From WACF01 sp040880205 (GTDB taxonomy: Bacteria; Pseudomonadota; Gammaproteobacteria; Pseudomonadales; Cellvibrionaceae): DNA of 45,538 bases. Made by a program: the position numbers and the translations under genes. The notes beneath the pieces are model-generated. The model made no database searches. It saw only the letters and a list, made by a program, of their open reading frames with translations, and was not told where the DNA came from. The stretch is taken from the NCBI GenBank assembly GCA_040880205.1, contig JBBDIU010000023.1:1-45538 (forward strand), read 5' to 3'. Numbering within the stretch: position 1 is the stretch's first letter; each line of letters begins with the position of its first letter. Of this stretch, positions 42,451-45,538 are shown one piece after another.

Positions 42451-45400
42451 ATGGGTATTGCTATGAAAGATACAATTCAATCACGAGCTTTCGTCGCCTC
42501 AGTGGGGTTTGTTTTTGGCTTGGCGACGTCGGTGTGTGCCGCCGCGCCGCTGAATTTATCCTCGGTTCCGGTAATAGCTTCGCCCGGAGTTGCCCCCAAC
42601 ATCATGATTTTGTTTGATACCTCGGGTTCGATGCAACATGTCGCACCCAGTGGGGCATACGACAAGAATGATTCAACCTGGGCCGTATGTAATAACAAGG
42701 AGCTTCCACCGGGAACGACTGTTTCGTTATATATCAATAGTAACGATAATCCCGTGATCTACGCTGGCGATTATTACTACTGGGGTGACGACAATGTGCT
42801 GGTGGGTTTGAATGGCGATAGGGAAAAACGCTGTTTCCGCCCCGACGGCGACTACCCTGCGAGCTTGGTTAGTGATCTTACGGGTGCCGGTGCACCGGCA
42901 GTTTATTCGGGACACTATCTGAACTATTATTTTGGTTCGGTACAAGATGGGACCTGGACGGGTAACAAACACCCCGGCCAAAGTTCTCGACTGGCCGTAG
43001 GGCAAAGTGTCATAAACGATTTCATCGATGCGAGGGAAGATGATTCGATAAAGCTGGGCCTTGCAAGGTTTGATGCGGGCGGGTCAAATGGCGCCGATAT
43101 TGTATCTGGTGTCACCTTGCTTGATTCGGCCAAGAAAACCGCGATCAAGAATACAATAAACAATCTAACGGCAACTGGTTTTACCCCGCTCGCAGAATCT
43201 TTGTATCACATAGGCCGCTACTTCGTGGGTGAAAGTGGTACCCAGTATAACGGCGACCTAGAGTTGCATCCCAACGACCCAGACAGGACAGCTGCGGATG
43301 ACGTTGATGATGATTTGGTATTCGCATCGTCGCCAACTTATGCACCCGGGGTTTCTTCGGCATCACCAATAGAGGAGTCATGCCAGAAGAACTTCATTGT
43401 TGCCATGACCGACGGTAAGCCTACCGAGGATAGAAATATAAGCAGCTATTTGCAAGACTATGACGGCGACTGCACAGGCTCACCAGACCCCGCTTGCATA
43501 GCGACACCCCACTACGACATGAAAAGCCAGACCTTGCTCGATGGGATTACGGCCAGCGGGTACTCCTACGATACGGGCAGTGGTGGAGCCAGTGATTTTA
43601 TGGATGATGTTGCGCTAGCTCTTTTTGACATTGATCTGCGCCCCGACATTGACACACCAGACGGGGAGTATTCGCTCAACAATATTCAAACTTATATGAT
43701 TGGTTTTGCGGACCGTGGAATCCAGACCGATCAATTGTTCAAAGACACAGCGATCCACGGTGGTACCGGCACGCCTTATTTTCCTGAAAACGAGGACGAA
43801 TTGGCCACGGCTTTGAATACGGTGATCAACAATGCGTTGTCTCAAACCGGGTCTGCGGCGTCGGTGGCCTTTAATGCGGGTCAGTTGAGCGAGAATAGCG
43901 TGTTGTATCTGGCTCGTTTTAGAACCGCCACTTGGAATGGCGAGCTGGAGGCTAGGCGTATTTCGGAAACGGGTGTAATAACCGAGACCCCGGTTTGGCG
44001 AGCACAAGACAAACTCGACGCTCAAACCGTCGCCGACAGAAGGATTTTCACCTACAACAAAGATACAGGTGAAGGTGCTCCGTTTGCATGGGATCAGCTC
44101 AGTCTGCAACAGAAAAATGACCTTCGTCAGGGCGTGGACACGAATGGGGATGGCGCTGACGACGACGATGCTCAAATGCTGTTGAACTACCTGCGAGGCG
44201 ACCGTAGCAACGAACTTCTTACCGGGATTGACCTGACGAAATACCGGCAGCGGCAAAGTCGCCTGGGCGACATTGTAAATTCAACGCCGGTTTACGTGGG
44301 TGCCGCGGAGCTTGGCTGGCCGGATTATGCACAGAACAATTTATTTGGTGAAGCCGATATAGTTGAAGAGGGTGAAGACACCATCGGCAGGAGCTATTCT
44401 GATTTCAAACTGGCGGTGGCAGACCGGCAGCCCGTGGTCTATGTTGGCGCAAACGATGGCATGCTGCACGGGTTTAATGCCAATGCCACGACCGGCGCCG
44501 GCGCGGAAGGCGCTGAGTTGTTCGCCTATGTCCCAGGCGCTATTGCCTCCGACGCAACGGACGAGGGTATGCACTATCTGGCCGATCTGGACTACGACCA
44601 TTCATTTTATGTCGACCTCACGCCGACCGTGTCCGACGTATACATCGACAGCGGAGACGGTGACGGGGATGAGTGGACTACTATCCTGGTCGGTGGGCTT
44701 CGGGCCGGTGGCCGCGGTGTCTACGCACTCGACGTGACGGATCCTTCGCTATTCACCGATCCTGCTGCGAACGCGGACGATATCGTACTGTGGGAATTTA
44801 CTTCCGATGACGATGCGGACCTGGGATATACCTATAGTCAACCGACCATTGCTATGATGGCCAATGGTAAATGGGCCGCAATTTTTGGGAATGGATATAA
44901 TAGCGATAACCATCGCGCTAAACTCTTTATCGTCTTTATCGAGGAAGGCGTTGATGGGACCTGGAACAACGGCGATGTGATAAAGATTGATACAGGCGTT
45001 GGGGATTCCACTAATGCAAATGGTTTGTCGACGCCTACGGTTATCGATAGCAACGGCGACGGTGCGGTAGATCGAATATACGCGGGTGACTTGCAAGGCA
45101 ACATGTGGGCTTTTAACGTGTCTAGTAGTGCTAACACCAACCAGTGGGGTGTCGCTCTTTCAGGGTCGCCGTTGCTTACCGCACGTAACGCCAGCAATCA
45201 GATTCAGCCTATCACCACCAGGCCTCGTATTGGTAAGTTTCGCATAGCAGATACGGTTAATAACAATCGCCCCAATGTCATGGTGATGTTTGGTACCGGC
45301 CGTTGGTTGCAGTCCACGGACGCAGAGAATTATCAGGATGTTATGTCCTACTATGCGGTTCGCGATTCTGGGGACGGGGGCCTTGTTCGCTCGGATCTTG

Positions 45401-45538
45401 AGGTACGCGAGTTGGTAACCTCGGGGGGCATGCGAGAAGTTTCCGGTGACGCCATAGATTGGAGCACTCAATACGGCTGGTACATCGACTTAGTGAGGCG
45501 TACTACGACGGGAGGTGTTGGCACGGCGCAAGGGGAGA
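42451..45538 (+). CDS. pilY1: PilY1 pilus tip adhesin (runs off the window)
   Basis: The reading frame is open from the ATG at 42451 to the end of the window (at least 1029 codons) with no stop. A signal peptide ends near VCA-AA (residues 28-32). A von Willebrand A domain follows with the MIDAS residues DTSGSM (about residues 56-61), GFTPLAES and MTDGKPTED. The C-terminal part is the PilY1 beta-propeller: NSTPVYVGAAELGWPDYA, VYVGANDGMLHGFNA, and a calcium-binding DSNGDGAVD at D866-D874, in the position of the regulatory calcium site of Pseudomonas PilY1. RGD occurs at residues 582-584 (YLRGDRSNE). PilY1 sits on the pilus tip and controls retraction and adhesion. AAGG precedes the chosen start; the ATG at 42463 is an alternative. 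Confidence 0.95.
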   Translation, partial: MGIAMKDTIQSRAFVASVGFVFGLATSVCAAAPLNLSSVPVIASPGVAPNIMILFDTSGSMQHVAPSGAYDKNDSTWAVCNNKELPPGTTVSLYINSNDNPVIYAGDYYYWGDDNVLVGLNGDREKRCFRPDGDYPASLVSDLTGAGAPAVYSGHYLNYYFGSVQDGTWTGNKHPGQSSRLAVGQSVINDFIDAREDDSIKLGLARFDAGGSNGADIVSGVTLLDSAKKTAIKNTINNLTATGFTPLAESLYHIGRYFVGESGTQYNGDLELHPNDPDRTAADDVDDDLVFASSPTYAPGVSSASPIEESCQKNFIVAMTDGKPTEDRNISSYLQDYDGDCTGSPDPACIATPHYDMKSQTLLDGITASGYSYDTGSGGASDFMDDVALALFDIDLRPDIDTPDGEYSLNNIQTYMIGFADRGIQTDQLFKDTAIHGGTGTPYFPENEDELATALNTVINNALSQTGSAASVAFNAGQLSENSVLYLARFRTATWNGELEARRISETGVITETPVWRAQDKLDAQTVADRRIFTYNKDTGEGAPFAWDQLSLQQKNDLRQGVDTNGDGADDDDAQMLLNYLRGDRSNELLTGIDLTKYRQRQSRLGDIVNSTPVYVGAAELGWPDYAQNNLFGEADIVEEGEDTIGRSYSDFKLAVADRQPVVYVGANDGMLHGFNANATTGAGAEGAELFAYVPGAIASDATDEGMHYLADLDYDHSFYVDLTPTVSDVYIDSGDGDGDEWTTILVGGLRAGGRGVYALDVTDPSLFTDPAANADDIVLWEFTSDDDADLGYTYSQPTIAMMANGKWAAIFGNGYNSDNHRAKLFIVFIEEGVDGTWNNGDVIKIDTGVGDSTNANGLSTPTVIDSNGDGAVDRIYAGDLQGNMWAFNVSSSANTNQWGVALSGSPLLTARNASNQIQPITTRPRIGKFRIADTVNNNRPNVMVMFGTGRWLQSTDAENYQDVMSYYAVRDSGDGGLVRSDLEVRELVTSGGMREVSGDAIDWSTQYGWYIDLVRRTTTGGVGTAQGE

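Noticed and set aside
42451..45538. RGD motif in PilY1 as evidence for host-cell binding
   Set aside because: The RGD lies in a stretch (YLRGDRSNE) that is common across PilY1 proteins of environmental bacteria, so it does not by itself imply host interaction.

Overview
This window is a chromosomal stretch from a free-living, probably marine, gammaproteobacterium. I infer the Cellvibrionales/Pseudomonadales area from gene order: murJ-ribF-ileS-lspA-fkpB-ispH-fimT-pilV-pilW-pilX-pilY1, bepA-tusA-perM, a homodimeric-type aceE-aceF pair, and an SOS-controlled imuA-imuB pair. A run of 10 N at 35451-35460 shows that this is a draft or metagenome-derived scaffold. I saw no prophage, insertion sequence, CRISPR array, rRNA or intact tRNA gene.

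Layout. 0.1-5.6 kb is a mixed block: a divergent lipase-foldase-like gene, a threonine dehydratase-like enzyme, an OsmC protein, a VOC protein diverging from a Cys-rich HTH regulator across a perfect 11-bp inverted repeat, and a membrane protein + XRE regulator operon. 6.0-8.4 kb is imuA-imuB behind a LexA box, with no dnaE2 in view. 8.5-10.3 kb holds a small two-gene module (a frameshifted MKTTKYF-type small protein and a DUF2283 protein), dps, a DUF2061 membrane protein and a YciH/SUI1 protein. 10.6-19.2 kb holds a PAS-GGDEF-EAL protein, the protease/chaperone BepA, TusA, an AI-2E/PerM-type permease and a pitrilysin-like M16 protease. 19.65-24.15 kb encodes pyruvate dehydrogenase E1 and E2. 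It is followed by 0.5 kb carrying two related, oppositely oriented inverted-repeat elements.

24.7-28.2 kb is a leftward block: miaE, a family-2-like glycosyltransferase, a lipoprotein and a flavodoxin-fold protein, preceded by an exported methyltransferase-like protein. 28.7-31.5 kb encodes a two-subunit molybdenum hydroxylase (2Fe-2S subunit plus Tat-exported Mo subunit) closed by a clear terminator. 31.7-39.4 kb is the housekeeping run murJ, ribF, ileS, lspA, fkpB, ispH. 39.9 kb to the end is the type IV pilus minor-pilin operon fimT-pilV-pilW-pilX-pilY1, with pilY1 running off the window.

The most unusual signals are structural. (1) A heptanucleotide repeat family (AGTCGCT/AGTCTCT and its complement) brackets imuAB and recurs as an inverted pair in front of murJ. 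(2) Two hairpin-forming repeat elements downstream of aceF share a 28-nt core at 26/28 identity. (3) A 198-nt in-frame intrusion with TPR-like coding content sits next to the N gap inside ileS and is most likely a chimeric join. (4) A one-base frameshift in a homopolymer run breaks the first gene of the DUF2283 pair. (5) A perfect operator-like palindrome lies between the VOC gene and its Cys-rich regulator. No clearly new defence or mobile system is present. The best candidates for under-described biology are the MKTTKYF/DUF2283 pair, the membrane protein/XRE pair, the exported methyltransferase and the repeat families.
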